Assembly: GCA_003669555.1 (NCBI GenBank)
Contig: QWOS01000005.1
Coordinates: 1-45,932 of the forward strand
DNA: 45,932 bases
Reading direction: 5' to 3'
DNA from: Planctomycetota bacterium
GTDB taxonomy: Bacteria; Planctomycetota; Planctomycetia; Gemmatales; Gemmataceae
Below, in pieces: positions 1 through 8,513 of this stretch (its first letter is position 1; each line of letters starts with the position of its first letter). Under the pieces are notes generated by a model that did no database searches, had not been told where the DNA came from, and saw only the letters and a list, made by a program, of their open reading frames with translations. Position numbers and translations under genes: made by a program.

Positions 1-2
1 TG

Positions 3-683
3 ATGGGTTCCCCTGCGACCGAGAAGGAACGATATCCCAATGAAGCCCAGCACGAGGTAACACTGACGCAGGGCTTCCGAATGGGTGTCTATGAAGTGAC
101 CCAGGCTCAGTACGAACAGGTGATGGGCAAGAACCCGAGCCAATTCAAGGGTGCCACGCTGCCGGTGGCGACGGTGCGCTACAACGATGCCTTGGAATTC
201 TGCCAGAAGTTGTCTGATCTGCCCGCAGAGAAAGCAGCGGGTCACCAGTACCGTTTACCGACCGAGGCCGAATGGGAATACAGTTGTCGGGCAGGCACCA
301 GCACGCCTTTCCATTTTGGCAATGAATTGAACGGCACGCAGGCGAACTGCGATGGCAACAAATTTTACGGCACCACCCAAAAAGGCCCGTCCCTGGGAAA
401 AACCAGCCCGGTGGGCAGTTACCCCCCTAACCCCTGGGGCCTATATGACATGCACGGCAATGTCTGGGAATGGTGTGCGGATCGGTACGGCAAGTACCCC
501 AAGGGGCCCATAACCGACCCCCTTGGCAATGAGGTTGGCTCGAGGCGGGTTCTTCGTGGCGGCTGTTGGGGCATCGAGGCTGCGCATTGCCGGTCGGCGC
601 TCCGCCGCAACGATAGTCAGTCGGCCAGCGGCAGCAGGAACGGTTTTCGTCTTGCCCTGAGTTCCTCTGGAATCCCCAAGTGA
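3..683 (+). CDS. FGE-sulfatase (SUMF1/EgtB-type) domain protein, 5' partial
   Basis: Partial gene cut by the left edge of the window. The visible 226 residues are the bulk of a formylglycine-generating-enzyme-like (FGE-sulfatase) domain: MGVYEVTQAQYEQVMG near residue 28, YRLPTEAEWEYSCRAG near 82, GLYDMHGNVWEWCADRYG near 145 and the closing RRVLRGGCWG...CRSALRR...NGFRLAL. Family members usually read F-x-MGSP at the domain start, so the ATG at position 3 is almost certainly internal and the true N-terminus lies upstream. In true FGE the catalytic cysteine pair sits just after the RGGS-like motif. Here I see only Cys in RGGCWG and in HCRSA, not the canonical arrangement, so sulfatase activation is not supported. 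In planctomycetes these domains are usually found in secreted or kinase-associated proteins of unknown ligand. Confident on family, not on function. Confidence 0.88.
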   Translation: MGSPATEKERYPNEAQHEVTLTQGFRMGVYEVTQAQYEQVMGKNPSQFKGATLPVATVRYNDALEFCQKLSDLPAEKAAGHQYRLPTEAEWEYSCRAGTSTPFHFGNELNGTQANCDGNKFYGTTQKGPSLGKTSPVGSYPPNPWGLYDMHGNVWEWCADRYGKYPKGPITDPLGNEVGSRRVLRGGCWGIEAAHCRSALRRNDSQSASGSRNGFRLALSSSGIPK

Positions 684-730
684 GTTTGGTCCGGGGGTCA
701 GGGGTTGGCTAACTTCCTGGTTCCAACTCC

Positions 731-989
731 CCAACTCCCCAACTCCGCAACACACCCCCGCACTTGGGGAGTTGGATTTGGGGTAGCGTCTATTGGTTGA
801 TTTCTGGGTAAATCCTTGGCAAAGCCATACCCTAGGGAAGGTTTTTCGGTTCCAACTCTGCAACTTCGCAACTCCGCAGTACCCCCCCCCGCACTTGGGG
901 AGTTGCAGAGTTGGAACTCAAAGGGTTTGCGGGGCTCCAAGTCCCCAAGTGTGCAACTCCGCAGTACCCCCCCCGCACTTGGGGAGTTG
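731..989. repeat. Cluster of three palindromic C/A-rich repeats
   Basis: Three copies of a 35-37 bp element lie at 740-774, 869-905 and 954-989. Each begins CAACTCCGCA, continues with a C-run, and ends GCACTTGGGGAGTTG, so the two ends (CAACTCC / GGAGTTG) are inverted repeats. Copies 2 and 3 are identical except for the length of the C-run; copy 1 diverges in the middle. The arms extend further in two places: CCAACTCCCC (731-740) pairs with 766-775, and a perfect 17-bp arm at 849-865 pairs with 901-917. A further 7-bp inverted repeat (1004-1010/1025-1031) encloses a T-run. No ORF in the block looks like a protein. The cluster resembles REP/BIME-type intergenic palindromes or a small non-autonomous element. 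Confidence 0.75.
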
Positions 990-1105
990 GAAAGTTGGGC
1001 ATTACCGGGTCGGTTTTTTTTCAAACCCGGTGAGAAGTCTCACCAACCTTTGGGTGAAGGATGATGCTGCAAACCGGCGGGCCCGCCAGGTGAGGATCGC
1101 TCGGT

Positions 1106-1381
1106 CTACATTTCCATGCGGGTGGGGTAGGGGAGAATCAGCCCAAACAGGCTTTTCAGCCCACGGCCTTTTTGCAGCATTTCCACCGCCGGGAAAATCA
1201 GTTCGCCCGCGTGCGTGCTCACCACCGTTGCGCCCAGCAGTTGGTCGGTGCCCTTGGTTAAGATCAACTTCAACCAACCGAATTCCTCTTCCAGTTGGAT
1301 ACGGTCGGAAGAGCTGGCCGGGATGTTCAATACCTCGTGGGGGATGCCCTGCAGGGTGGCCTCCTGCTCGGTCAGGCCCAC
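1106..1381 (-). pseudogene. C-terminal remnant of a pyridine nucleotide-disulfide oxidoreductase
   Basis: The 91-residue reading frame matches the C-terminal dimerisation domain of dihydrolipoamide dehydrogenase/mercuric-reductase-like flavoproteins: GLTEQEA at the start, GWLKLILTKGTDQLLGAT and HAGELIFPAVEMLQKG in the middle, and a YPT motif near the end. The FAD and NAD domains and the CxxxxC redox motif are absent. The 5' side is joined at about 1381 to an unrelated sequence, so this is a fragment rather than a gene. The frame stops right after YPTRMEM, but the minus-strand sequence continues in another frame (about 1110 down to 1031) with an Arg/Leu-rich stretch that could be the original tail after a frameshift; that last point is inference. 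Confidence 0.65.
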
Positions 1382-1394
1382 CTGGGCGATGGCC

Positions 1395-1478
1395 GGTCCC
1401 GTTGTGGTGCCGGGGCAACCGGATCAGAGCCTGCTCCTTAAGGCGGTGCGCCATACGGAAAAAGATCCGCGAATGGCT
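1395..1478 (+). pseudogene. Fragment of a PSCyt1 (planctomycete cytochrome c) domain
   Basis: About 28 codons read GPVVVPGQPDQSLLLKAVRH followed by TEKDPRMA. This is the characteristic middle of PSCyt1 domains (P-G-x-P-x-x-S-L-L...A-V-R-H...M-P), as seen intact in the 40.0 kb gene of this window. No heme motif CxxCH, no start and no downstream DUF1549 are present. It is squeezed between an oxidoreductase tail on the other strand and a transposase remnant. A recombination scrap, not a gene. Confidence 0.55.
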
Positions 1479-1524
1479 TCGCGCAAGACTGGGCCGAAGT
1501 TGGCAGATCCGGACATTCTTTATC

Positions 1525-1740
1525 GGGGTTTTGGTGACCGACTTTTGGGGCGCCTACAACTCGGTATCCAGAAGAACAGCAATGCCAATGGCAGCGAGAA
1601 GGGGGCCAAGCCCCAAGCCACCTTCAGGACCATCCTCCGCACTCTCAAGATGCGCGGACACAACCCCGTGCAGGTCCTCGTAGATGCCTTGAAATCCTAT
1701 ATCCGCTTAGGAAAACTTCCGCCTTTGCCGACAAAAAATT
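1525..1740 (+). pseudogene. Degenerate IS66-family transposase remnant
   Basis: Two blocks typical of IS66 TnpC transposases survive in different frames. Positions 1525-1560 encode GVLVTDFWGAYN, the strand carrying the second catalytic Asp of the DDE domain. Positions about 1608-1740, in another frame, encode the C-terminal block with RTILRTLKMRGHNPVQ and GKLPPLP. The roughly 200 residues normally between them are missing, and the frames differ, so there has been an internal deletion or frameshift. No terminal inverted repeats or target duplications could be assigned. It shows that an insertion sequence once entered this spot and explains the jumble of gene pieces on its left. Confidence 0.6.
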
Positions 1741-2149
1741 ACTGCATGCCGCTGAAGGGTTACTGATCGATAAATCAAGGACGGATGAACGAACTCCATC
1801 ACCGAGCCGGATTTCCTTGTTTCCTTTTGAACATGGGTCAGGCTTATTCCATAGGGCATATTCCCCACCCGGCAGACTCCAAGCAGGGCGGCCTGCTGAG
1901 CCGTGGCTCCATCCCCCAACCGTAAAGAACAGGCCACGGCACCAGAGTCCAGAAAAAACCAGGCCACCCTGCCTGGCATCCGCCGACATAGACACAGAAT
2001 CACCAAAACCCGCCTCCACTTGTCTCTTTATTCCATCGGCTAAGATAGCCCGTGACTGGTTCAACCACCATGGCTTGCTCCTCAAACAATCAAGGCCAAA
2101 CACCGCAAGTGTCTGGCCTTGATCCCAATCAGGTTGACTTGCCTGGATT
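1741..2149. other. Intergenic region, no gene recognised
   Basis: Short frames exist on both strands but none shows a recognisable domain, a ribosome binding site or consistent codon use. The only structured element I see is the hairpin at 2091-2121, listed separately. Confidence 0.5.
2091..2121 (-). terminator. Hairpin downstream of the beta-helix gene
   Basis: CAAGGCCA...TGGCCTTG arms, with inner ACAC/GTGT pairing around a CGCAA loop, make a 12-bp stem with one mismatch. It lies 29 bases past the stop of the minus-strand gene at 2150. On that strand the hairpin is followed by ATTGTTTGAG, only a weak T-run, so it may be a factor-assisted terminator or a 3' stabilising stem. Confidence 0.5.
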
Positions 2150-5100
2150 TCAAATGGGCAGAGAGATCAAACCCTCACTGAACAGGATGTCCGCCACAGT
2201 TCCGGCGACCGAGATGCCATTGGTTATGGAACCTGGATAGGCATAATCGCTCGCCAGAGTGGCCAGATCATTGTAGCGGAACTGCACCACATGAGATGAA
2301 GATTCCTGCCCCGGTGCAGCGGAAATGGTTCCTGAATTGGGCCCGGTTCCGGTGACAATCCCACCCCCTTTCCCTGGACCATTCAAATCAAAACAGCCCA
2401 CACTGACTGAACCCATATAGGTGGAGCCATAAGCATAGAAGCATTTCAGGGCACCCTGACTGCCACCATCAAAGATGGCCACGGTGCCAATCCCTTCCCC
2501 CGCAGAGCCCGCGATGATATCGGCGCGACCATCGCCGTTCATGTCTCCCACTCCGATATTGACCCCACCATTGTAATTGGCAAAGGCAACAAACTCCGCA
2601 ATGACTTCCCAGCCCAGGTCGGTGTCATGAAAAATCCGCACCATGCCCTGGTTGCCTGCCCCGGATCCAGCAACTATCTCCGCTTTGCCGTCGCCATTCG
2701 TGTCGCCCACGGCCACAGTGCCACCGGTTGTGGTGCCATTTCCAAATGCGTAGAAGTTGTCAGTCGCAAGCCCGGTTTCCGGATCGATCACCGAGATGGT
2801 CGCCATGGACCCCGCACCAGAGCAAGCGACAACCTCAACTTTGCCATCGCCATTCAGGTCACCGGAATCAACGGTTATTGAGCCAGAATATCCCGGAAAA
2901 GCATAAGCGCTGAATACCAGGGCACCTGTACGGGTATCGAAGGCCTGGATCGTGGCCTGGGCACCACCACCCGAAGCAGCGATAATTTCCGGGACCCCGT
3001 CTCCGTCCAGGTCACCGACGGCAACATTCAAGCCACCCAGGTACTGGGAGCTAAAAGGCCTGATAGTGGTTAGCAGTTCGTTGGTGCCCGCAAAATAAAC
3101 CTGAATCAGGGGAGAAACCCCGGCACCACTCCCAACCGCCACAATGGAGCCAAAGTCCAGCACCACCGGCAGGGAAAATGCTGAAGTGTTGCCTGTGGCA
3201 AGTTCCGTGGCTGTCGATGTGAAAACAGTGCCAGCCAGCGTTGCATCCGGATCCTCGTAGGTGAACAAAGCCACCCCGGAACCGTCTGTGAGTACATTCA
3301 CTGAGCCAATGAGTGTTTGCCCCTGATACATGACCAGCCTGTCATGGACAATGCCGCCAGCCACCTCGTTGGCAAACAGTTCCACCACATAATTTGAAAA
3401 GGGTTTGGCGCTGATTGAACCGCTGATCTTCACCCCTTGCGCCCCCACCGCTTTGGCCTTTGCAAGGACCGGGGCTGGCTGGTTTGCGTTGGCGCCATCG
3501 GTGAGGGAAATACCAAACAGGTTACCGCTGATGGAGTTGGCCAGAATGGAGTTGCCTAAACCACCCAGCAGCGCGACTCCCTTACCCTGATTACCCTCGA
3601 TGGTGTTTCCTTTACCTGGACCGCCTACAAGATTCCCGGTGCCGTTCACAATGGTGACACCATTGCCCTGATTCGGGATCACCCGGTCGTTTGCGCTACC
3701 GCCAATTTCGTTGTAGCTGAGGTTGTTGTAGTCCGAATACTCGATCAGGATACCATCGCCCAGGTTGCCGGAGATGATGTTCGGCAAGGTTGGATCGGTG
3801 ACGCCAATGTTGTTGTTGTGGGTGTTCGGCCCCAGGTAGATCCCGCCAAGTTCATTACCCACAGGGTAAACACTTATAATATCCAGGCCAATCACCGAGC
3901 TATACACCAGGTTATCGTAGGATTTACCGTCAAAGGCGATGCCATATTTCCTGTTGCCACTGAAAGTATTTTGCATCATGATCGAACGGTATGTGCCGCC
4001 AATCAAGTTCCCGTGGGCGTTGCCATCAATCAGCAAACCGTTCTGGCCGTTCGCCATGATCCGTGCGCCCATGGTGTCCAAGCCGGCAATATTTGGGTCC
4101 ACTGTGACACCGGTCGCGTCTCCGGAAAGATGAATCCCGTTCCCCAGGTTGCCCGAAACCACATTGGTTCGTAACAGGTTGTTGCCACCCGTGGAGGTGA
4201 TCAGGATTCCATCGCCACCATTGGGCGCCGCTGAACTGAATGCAAAAAGGCCGGCAAAGGTGTTGAAGGAAACAAAACCGCTGACGGTATCCCGGACTTC
4301 GATACCGTTGAGCAGGTTCCCGGCGATCACATTGCCCAGCGGAATCACCCCACCCACCTGGGTATTTTTCGAATCTCCCTCGACCAGCAATCCGTTCAGG
4401 CCGTTGGGGACAACCGTGGCATTGTCAGCCCCGGCTCCCATGAAGTTGGCATGGATGGTGATATTGTCGGAATTGCGAACACGCACACCGTTACCACCAT
4501 TGCCACTGATCACATTGTAAAAGACAAACGGATCCTGCGGGTCGGTGCAGCCTAGCAGTTCATTCCAGTCCGCATCGATGATGGCAACGCCATCCAGGCT
4601 GTTCCCTAGCGGTGCGCTACCCGAATCATCGGTGCCAATCCGGTTGCCACTCACCACATTAAAACTGGCCTGATTCTGGATCAGGACGCCGTTCTTGCCA
4701 TTACCCGAAATCAGGTTGCCCTGGGGTGGGCGAGCAAAGACACCTTTGGTCGGACTGTTGCCGTTGGTGGCCTGCCCACCCACCATATTCCCTGAGGAAC
4801 CCCATTCGAGGACGACTCCGTTCCCCTGGTTCCCAAGGTCCACCAGGCCGGTGATATCGGTGCCGATGTAATTCATTCCGATCCGGTTGTTTGTGGAATT
4901 CACCAAAAGGATACCGTTGCCCCTATTACCACTGATCACATTGGAAAGAGTGAAATCGGTCTCGATATTTGCCTGGTACGCTATACCTCCAGCGATATAG
5001 ACGCCCACCATAGCGGTCCCATAAACCGAGTTCGATGACAAGGGGATGCTGGTCCCGGGATATTGCAGGTCGACCCAGCGCTCCTGCTCATACCCGCCAC

Positions 5101-6616
5101 CTGTTGCCCGACGAACGGACACCCAGGAACCGATAGCCGGCCCGTCCTGGCCAACGCCTATGGAATCGGCGACCAAGGTGAATACCCCTTTTTCAACGCA
5201 ACTGATTCCCTCGAAATGGGTGATGTAGTTCTGCCCAAGAGGCCCGACCGGGTGATCAAAGGAGGCCCAGTTTGAATACACTTTGGTCAGACTGTTGTAA
5301 CTGACCAGGTACGCATGCCCCACCATGTCAGGGCTGGTGTACCCGCCACAAATAGTAAAAAATCCGTCTCCATTATCCCATATACCGTACGCGGTGTTAC
5401 TGATGGAACCCGGGTAAACAATGTTTTCGAGGAATTGTCCGGTCGAACTGTCGTAAAGCCATGCGGTCCCGGCTCCTATCGGAAAATCCCCCTCCGGTCC
5501 GTCCGCATTGCCAACCACCAGGCCACCCATAGTGCTGTGGGCATAGTTGTAGGTGGAATCTTCGTAAACGATGGTCTGGTAGGAGCCTGTCTGGTTTTGC
5601 AACTGGTCAAGGCTTCCGGCCATGAAAAATCCGTTGACAACGCCTGTGCCGTTCTTGTAACTGCCCACCAAATGCAAGGAACCGTCATCCTGCAGGTCTG
5701 GACCGTAAATGCTGGTGCTGACTACGCCTGGATAGTTGATAAAGGCGGTGGTTCCACTCGTGAGATCCAATGAGCCATCAAAATAGAGGCCATTACTCTC
5801 CGACGAACCGACAATGATATAATCCCCCTGCGTGGCACTGCCACGAAGACCTTGCCAGGCAGTGACGGTGACATCCGGCAAGGCGCTGGTGTTGTAGAAA
5901 TCGACCGTTGTAACTGGATCCCCCGTGCCGATCAGGTTCTCGGTGGAATCTTCCACCAGAACCCCATCAAGGCCATTGCCAATTGCCTGGACACCCATGG
6001 CATCGGTGCCGATCCGGTTCAGCCCAATCTGGTTACCGGTTGATCCCTGGATTCGGATACCGTTGCCTGCGTTCCCACTGATGACATTGGATGCCTGCTG
6101 GGAAGCCGAACTGTCACCACCAATCGTGTTGTTGATTGAGCCGGGCAGGATCCGAATCCCGTCACCCCTGTTGCCCTGGGCGGTCACCCCGTCCAGCGCC
6201 ACACCGATATAGTTATATGTCAGATGAATCAGGGAATCGTACAGCGTGACACCATCTCTGGATGCCCCAGTGATGGAAAGCCCCTGGAGGGATGATCCCA
6301 CCGACCCTGAACCGAAAACCAGCCCCCCGTTATTGGCGGCGTTCACCTGGAAGTTGGGTTGGTAAGAACCCGTCTGCAGCGCATCAATGTCCACCGTTTC
6401 GTTGATAACAGGCAGGTCACTGGCCAGGGTGAGCACGCCCTCAACCTCAAACCGTATGGCATCAGTCCCCGAGAGCGCATTGGCATCCACCATTGCCTGG
6501 CGGAATGACCCCGCTCCCGCATCATCCAGATTTAAAACCATGAAAGTGGCCGGAACCGTTCGGCCTTCCAGTTGCTCCAGAACCAAACCACGCTTATTTT
6601 TTTTGCCAAAATTCAT
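2150..6616 (-). CDS. Giant parallel beta-helix surface protein with inserted domain and FG-GAP repeats
   Basis: Probable secreted or cell-surface protein of 1488 residues. The N-terminus has Lys/Arg followed by LEQLEGRTVPAT, a motif that in Gemmataceae marks very large exported proteins; there is no classical signal peptide. Residues about 30-230 and 555-1090 are parallel beta-helix rungs of the type NVISGN-GNGI...NRIG, dozens of them. Between them, about 235-555, sits a different domain with YPG-x-(S/V)...YG...VGxY repeats. After a short Ig-like stretch (1090-1200), residues about 1200-1440 hold five FG-GAP/VCBS repeats with Ca-binding DxDGDG-like loops (VGDLDGDGVPEII, SGDLNGDGKVEVV, VGDTNGDGKAEIV, VGDMNGDGRADII, then a degenerate DLNGPGKGG). 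I chose the ATG at 6616: GGAGG lies 7 bases upstream. The GTG at 6619 is only 4 bases from it. No catalytic residues are assignable; a carbohydrate-binding or adhesive role is inference. Confidence 0.85.
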   Translation of the reverse strand: MNFGKKNKRGLVLEQLEGRTVPATFMVLNLDDAGAGSFRQAMVDANALSGTDAIRFEVEGVLTLASDLPVINETVDIDALQTGSYQPNFQVNAANNGGLVFGSGSVGSSLQGLSITGASRDGVTLYDSLIHLTYNYIGVALDGVTAQGNRGDGIRILPGSINNTIGGDSSASQQASNVISGNAGNGIRIQGSTGNQIGLNRIGTDAMGVQAIGNGLDGVLVEDSTENLIGTGDPVTTVDFYNTSALPDVTVTAWQGLRGSATQGDYIIVGSSESNGLYFDGSLDLTSGTTAFINYPGVVSTSIYGPDLQDDGSLHLVGSYKNGTGVVNGFFMAGSLDQLQNQTGSYQTIVYEDSTYNYAHSTMGGLVVGNADGPEGDFPIGAGTAWLYDSSTGQFLENIVYPGSISNTAYGIWDNGDGFFTICGGYTSPDMVGHAYLVSYNSLTKVYSNWASFDHPVGPLGQNYITHFEGISCVEKGVFTLVADSIGVGQDGPAIGSWVSVRRATGGGYEQERWVDLQYPGTSIPLSSNSVYGTAMVGVYIAGGIAYQANIETDFTLSNVISGNRGNGILLVNSTNNRIGMNYIGTDITGLVDLGNQGNGVVLEWGSSGNMVGGQATNGNSPTKGVFARPPQGNLISGNGKNGVLIQNQASFNVVSGNRIGTDDSGSAPLGNSLDGVAIIDADWNELLGCTDPQDPFVFYNVISGNGGNGVRVRNSDNITIHANFMGAGADNATVVPNGLNGLLVEGDSKNTQVGGVIPLGNVIAGNLLNGIEVRDTVSGFVSFNTFAGLFAFSSAAPNGGDGILITSTGGNNLLRTNVVSGNLGNGIHLSGDATGVTVDPNIAGLDTMGARIMANGQNGLLIDGNAHGNLIGGTYRSIMMQNTFSGNRKYGIAFDGKSYDNLVYSSVIGLDIISVYPVGNELGGIYLGPNTHNNNIGVTDPTLPNIISGNLGDGILIEYSDYNNLSYNEIGGSANDRVIPNQGNGVTIVNGTGNLVGGPGKGNTIEGNQGKGVALLGGLGNSILANSISGNLFGISLTDGANANQPAPVLAKAKAVGAQGVKISGSISAKPFSNYVVELFANEVAGGIVHDRLVMYQGQTLIGSVNVLTDGSGVALFTYEDPDATLAGTVFTSTATELATGNTSAFSLPVVLDFGSIVAVGSGAGVSPLIQVYFAGTNELLTTIRPFSSQYLGGLNVAVGDLDGDGVPEIIAASGGGAQATIQAFDTRTGALVFSAYAFPGYSGSITVDSGDLNGDGKVEVVACSGAGSMATISVIDPETGLATDNFYAFGNGTTTGGTVAVGDTNGDGKAEIVAGSGAGNQGMVRIFHDTDLGWEVIAEFVAFANYNGGVNIGVGDMNGDGRADIIAGSAGEGIGTVAIFDGGSQGALKCFYAYGSTYMGSVSVGCFDLNGPGKGGGIVTGTGPNSGTISAAPGQESSSHVVQFRYNDLATLASDYAYPGSITNGISVAGTVADILFSEGLISLPI

Positions 6617-7263
6617 CACAAAGCCTCCAAACCATTCATTCTATTTATTTTCACCAGAATATATGGTACCACAAAAATTTTCCGCAACCAACCACGCACC
6701 GAATTTCCTTATCTTTTCTTGCAATTCCGATACAAATTTATTTCAAATCAGGCAATCAGGCAATCAGGTAATCAGGCATCAAAAACATACTTGGCGGAAT
6801 CGGGCAAACATTCTGAATTTAATGCCTCGGATGGCTTGCAATTTCACAAACCCTGTTGATTTAGAAAAAAACCGGTCATCGTCATTCACCTGCAATCAAC
6901 ATCCAGCAACGACACATATTTTTTTATGTGCGACGGCTTTGGTACAGACCAACAATTAGGCTGACCGGAGAAAGGAGGGATTACGGCTGAAACAATCCAA
7001 AAAACAAACCCTGATGGAATAACCCGACTTGAGCCAGAACTTTCTGGCGGGCAGTCCATGGATCTTGCAGGTCTGTGGCATCAGTCACCGTGACTTGGCC
7101 AGGCTCCATCTCGCCGCATTCATTCTGCACTTTGCAGGACCATTGGGGCGAGAAAAGCAGTTGGTTCCCTGCGCTCCGCCGGTTTGGGCTGGCAAACTCC
7201 GTTCCGGTTAACAAACCGAAACTTTTGACACCCCGGATGGGCAGCCCGCGGCAAACCCGAGCC
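6617..7263. other. Long AT-richer intergenic region upstream of the beta-helix gene
   Basis: No convincing gene. Positions 6640-6960 are clearly AT-richer than the flanks and should contain the promoter and 5' leader of the minus-strand beta-helix gene. Four head-to-tail copies of AATCAGGC (one with a final T) fill 6746-6777. From 6980 to 7263 base composition returns to normal; a minus-strand frame there runs into the terC end and shows no known domain. No terminator for terC was seen. Confidence 0.5.
6746..6777. repeat. Tandem 8-bp repeat, four copies
   Basis: Positions 6746-6753, 6754-6761, 6762-6769 and 6770-6777 read AATCAGGC, AATCAGGC, AATCAGGT, AATCAGGC. The tract lies about 130 bases upstream of the start of the beta-helix gene, in non-coding AT-rich DNA. 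An 8-bp period is a simple slippage-prone repeat and could also space protein binding sites. Confidence 0.85.
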
Positions 7264-8091
7264 TCAGGGGGCCGGATACCGCACCGGTTCACCGGGCAAG
7301 GCTTCCGGTTCATCCGCCACCAGCCCCGGCAATTGCGGTGGCCTTAACTCCACCGGCCTGCTTTTGCGCGATTTCGAAATCAGGTTCAAAGCTTCGACTA
7401 CTACCGAAAAACCCATGGCAAAGTAGATGAAACCCTTTTCCACATGCTTGCCGAATCCCTCCATGATGAGCACCGCGCCAATGAGGATCACGAAGCTCAA
7501 GGCCAGCATCTGCAGTGTGGGATGATTCTCCACGGCGCGCGAAACAGGCCTGCTGAAGAAGAAAAGCACGGCCACCGTGATAAGCATGGCGGCAACGATC
7601 GCCGGGAAACTCTGCACCATACCCACTGCGGTAACGACTGAATCCAGGGAGAACAGGATGTCAATGAGGGCGATCTGGACAATCACCCAGGCAAACGAGG
7701 GAACGGCTTTGTTCGGGCCTCCGGAGCCATGCTGGCCCTCCGGGCCCTCCAGTTTCTCATGAATCTCCCGCACACCCTTGTAAACCAGGAACAAACCACC
7801 AACGAGCAGGATGAGCTGTTTACCTGAGAATCCGTGCTCCCCTTCCTCGCGAAATAGCCAGCCAGGCAGGCTGAAAAGAGGTTCGTTCAACCGCATCAGC
7901 AAACTGACAACCGCCAGCAGCAGCAGCCTGGTGCCAAGAGCCGCCAGTAGACCGATACGCTGGGCTTTTTCACGCTTTTCTTTGGGGAGGGGCTGGGTTA
8001 TCAGGGCCAGCAGCACCAGATTGTCGATACCCAGCACCACCTCCAGGGTGGTGAGGGATAACACAGCGACCAGCAGTTCTGTCCAGCTCAT
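7264..8091 (-). CDS. TerC family integral membrane protein
   Basis: Inner-membrane protein of 275 residues with seven or so hydrophobic helices. Diagnostic is the N-terminal SLTTLEVVLGIDNLVLLAL, the conserved TerC helix carrying acidic Glu and Asp residues, and its internal counterpart ALIDILFSLDSVVTAVGM, again with a buried Asp. TerC proteins are linked to tellurite resistance and, in better studied members, to metal-ion (Mn) efflux during protein secretion; which applies here is not visible. The C-terminus is a short Pro-rich cytoplasmic tail. The reading frame is open to a GTG at 8130, but the homologous start is the ATG at 8091 (MSWTELL), preceded by GGGGTGGA. It is divergent from nusA and probably monocistronic. 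Confidence 0.85.
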   Translation of the reverse strand: MSWTELLVAVLSLTTLEVVLGIDNLVLLALITQPLPKEKREKAQRIGLLAALGTRLLLLAVVSLLMRLNEPLFSLPGWLFREEGEHGFSGKQLILLVGGLFLVYKGVREIHEKLEGPEGQHGSGGPNKAVPSFAWVIVQIALIDILFSLDSVVTAVGMVQSFPAIVAAMLITVAVLFFFSRPVSRAVENHPTLQMLALSFVILIGAVLIMEGFGKHVEKGFIYFAMGFSVVVEALNLISKSRKSRPVELRPPQLPGLVADEPEALPGEPVRYPAP

Positions 8092-8513
8092 GGCAATAAT
8101 CCACCCCAGGCCTGTCATACTGTCCCACACTCACGGCAAGAAACAGATCCCACCGGGAACATTCCAGGCGACCGCGCCCGTGTTTGATTGATCCACCACT
8201 GCATCCTATGAGACCACACCCACCAGTTCCCCGACAGATCGGCATTCGCAATCACCGGAAAAAACCGCAAAACCACCGCCCGTGCTTGACAGCAACGGCC
8301 TCAAACGGTTTGATGATGGCTTAGGTAACTAGACCATGGGGACTGGTTACCACCCGGACTTGCCTGAAAAGGCGTGGCAGGGTGGGCGAAGAGCCCACCT
8401 TTATTTTTTGGAGCAGGCTGTTTTCACCTGCTTCTCTTTTTGTCATGGGATGAAGGTGCCACGGGCATGGCGGATGATTTGCGAAACAATAGTCGGCTTG
8501 CGGGGGTGGGAGC
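8092..8513. other. Divergent intergenic region between terC and nusA
   Basis: This region must hold the promoters of terC (minus) and of the nusA block (plus). A sigma70-like site for nusA is listed separately. No rimP gene, which precedes nusA in many bacteria, is present here; frames in this interval have no recognisable domain. Confidence 0.5.
8286..8314 (+). promoter_or_regulatory. Candidate sigma70-type promoter for nusA-infB-rbfA
   Basis: TTGACA (8286-8291), a 17-base spacer, and TTTGAT (8309-8314, four of six matches to TATAAT). It lies about 200 bases upstream of the nusA start in the correct orientation. Planctomycete promoter rules are poorly known, so this is a match to the general consensus only. 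Confidence 0.35.

Noticed and set aside
740-989. Repeat cluster considered as a CRISPR array
   Set aside because: Only three copies, unequal spacing, variable internal C-run, and no cas gene; palindromic arms fit REP-like elements better.
6981-7313. 110-codon minus-strand frame running into the end of terC
   Set aside because: Overlaps terC out of frame, has no ribosome site, and the part outside terC matches no family.
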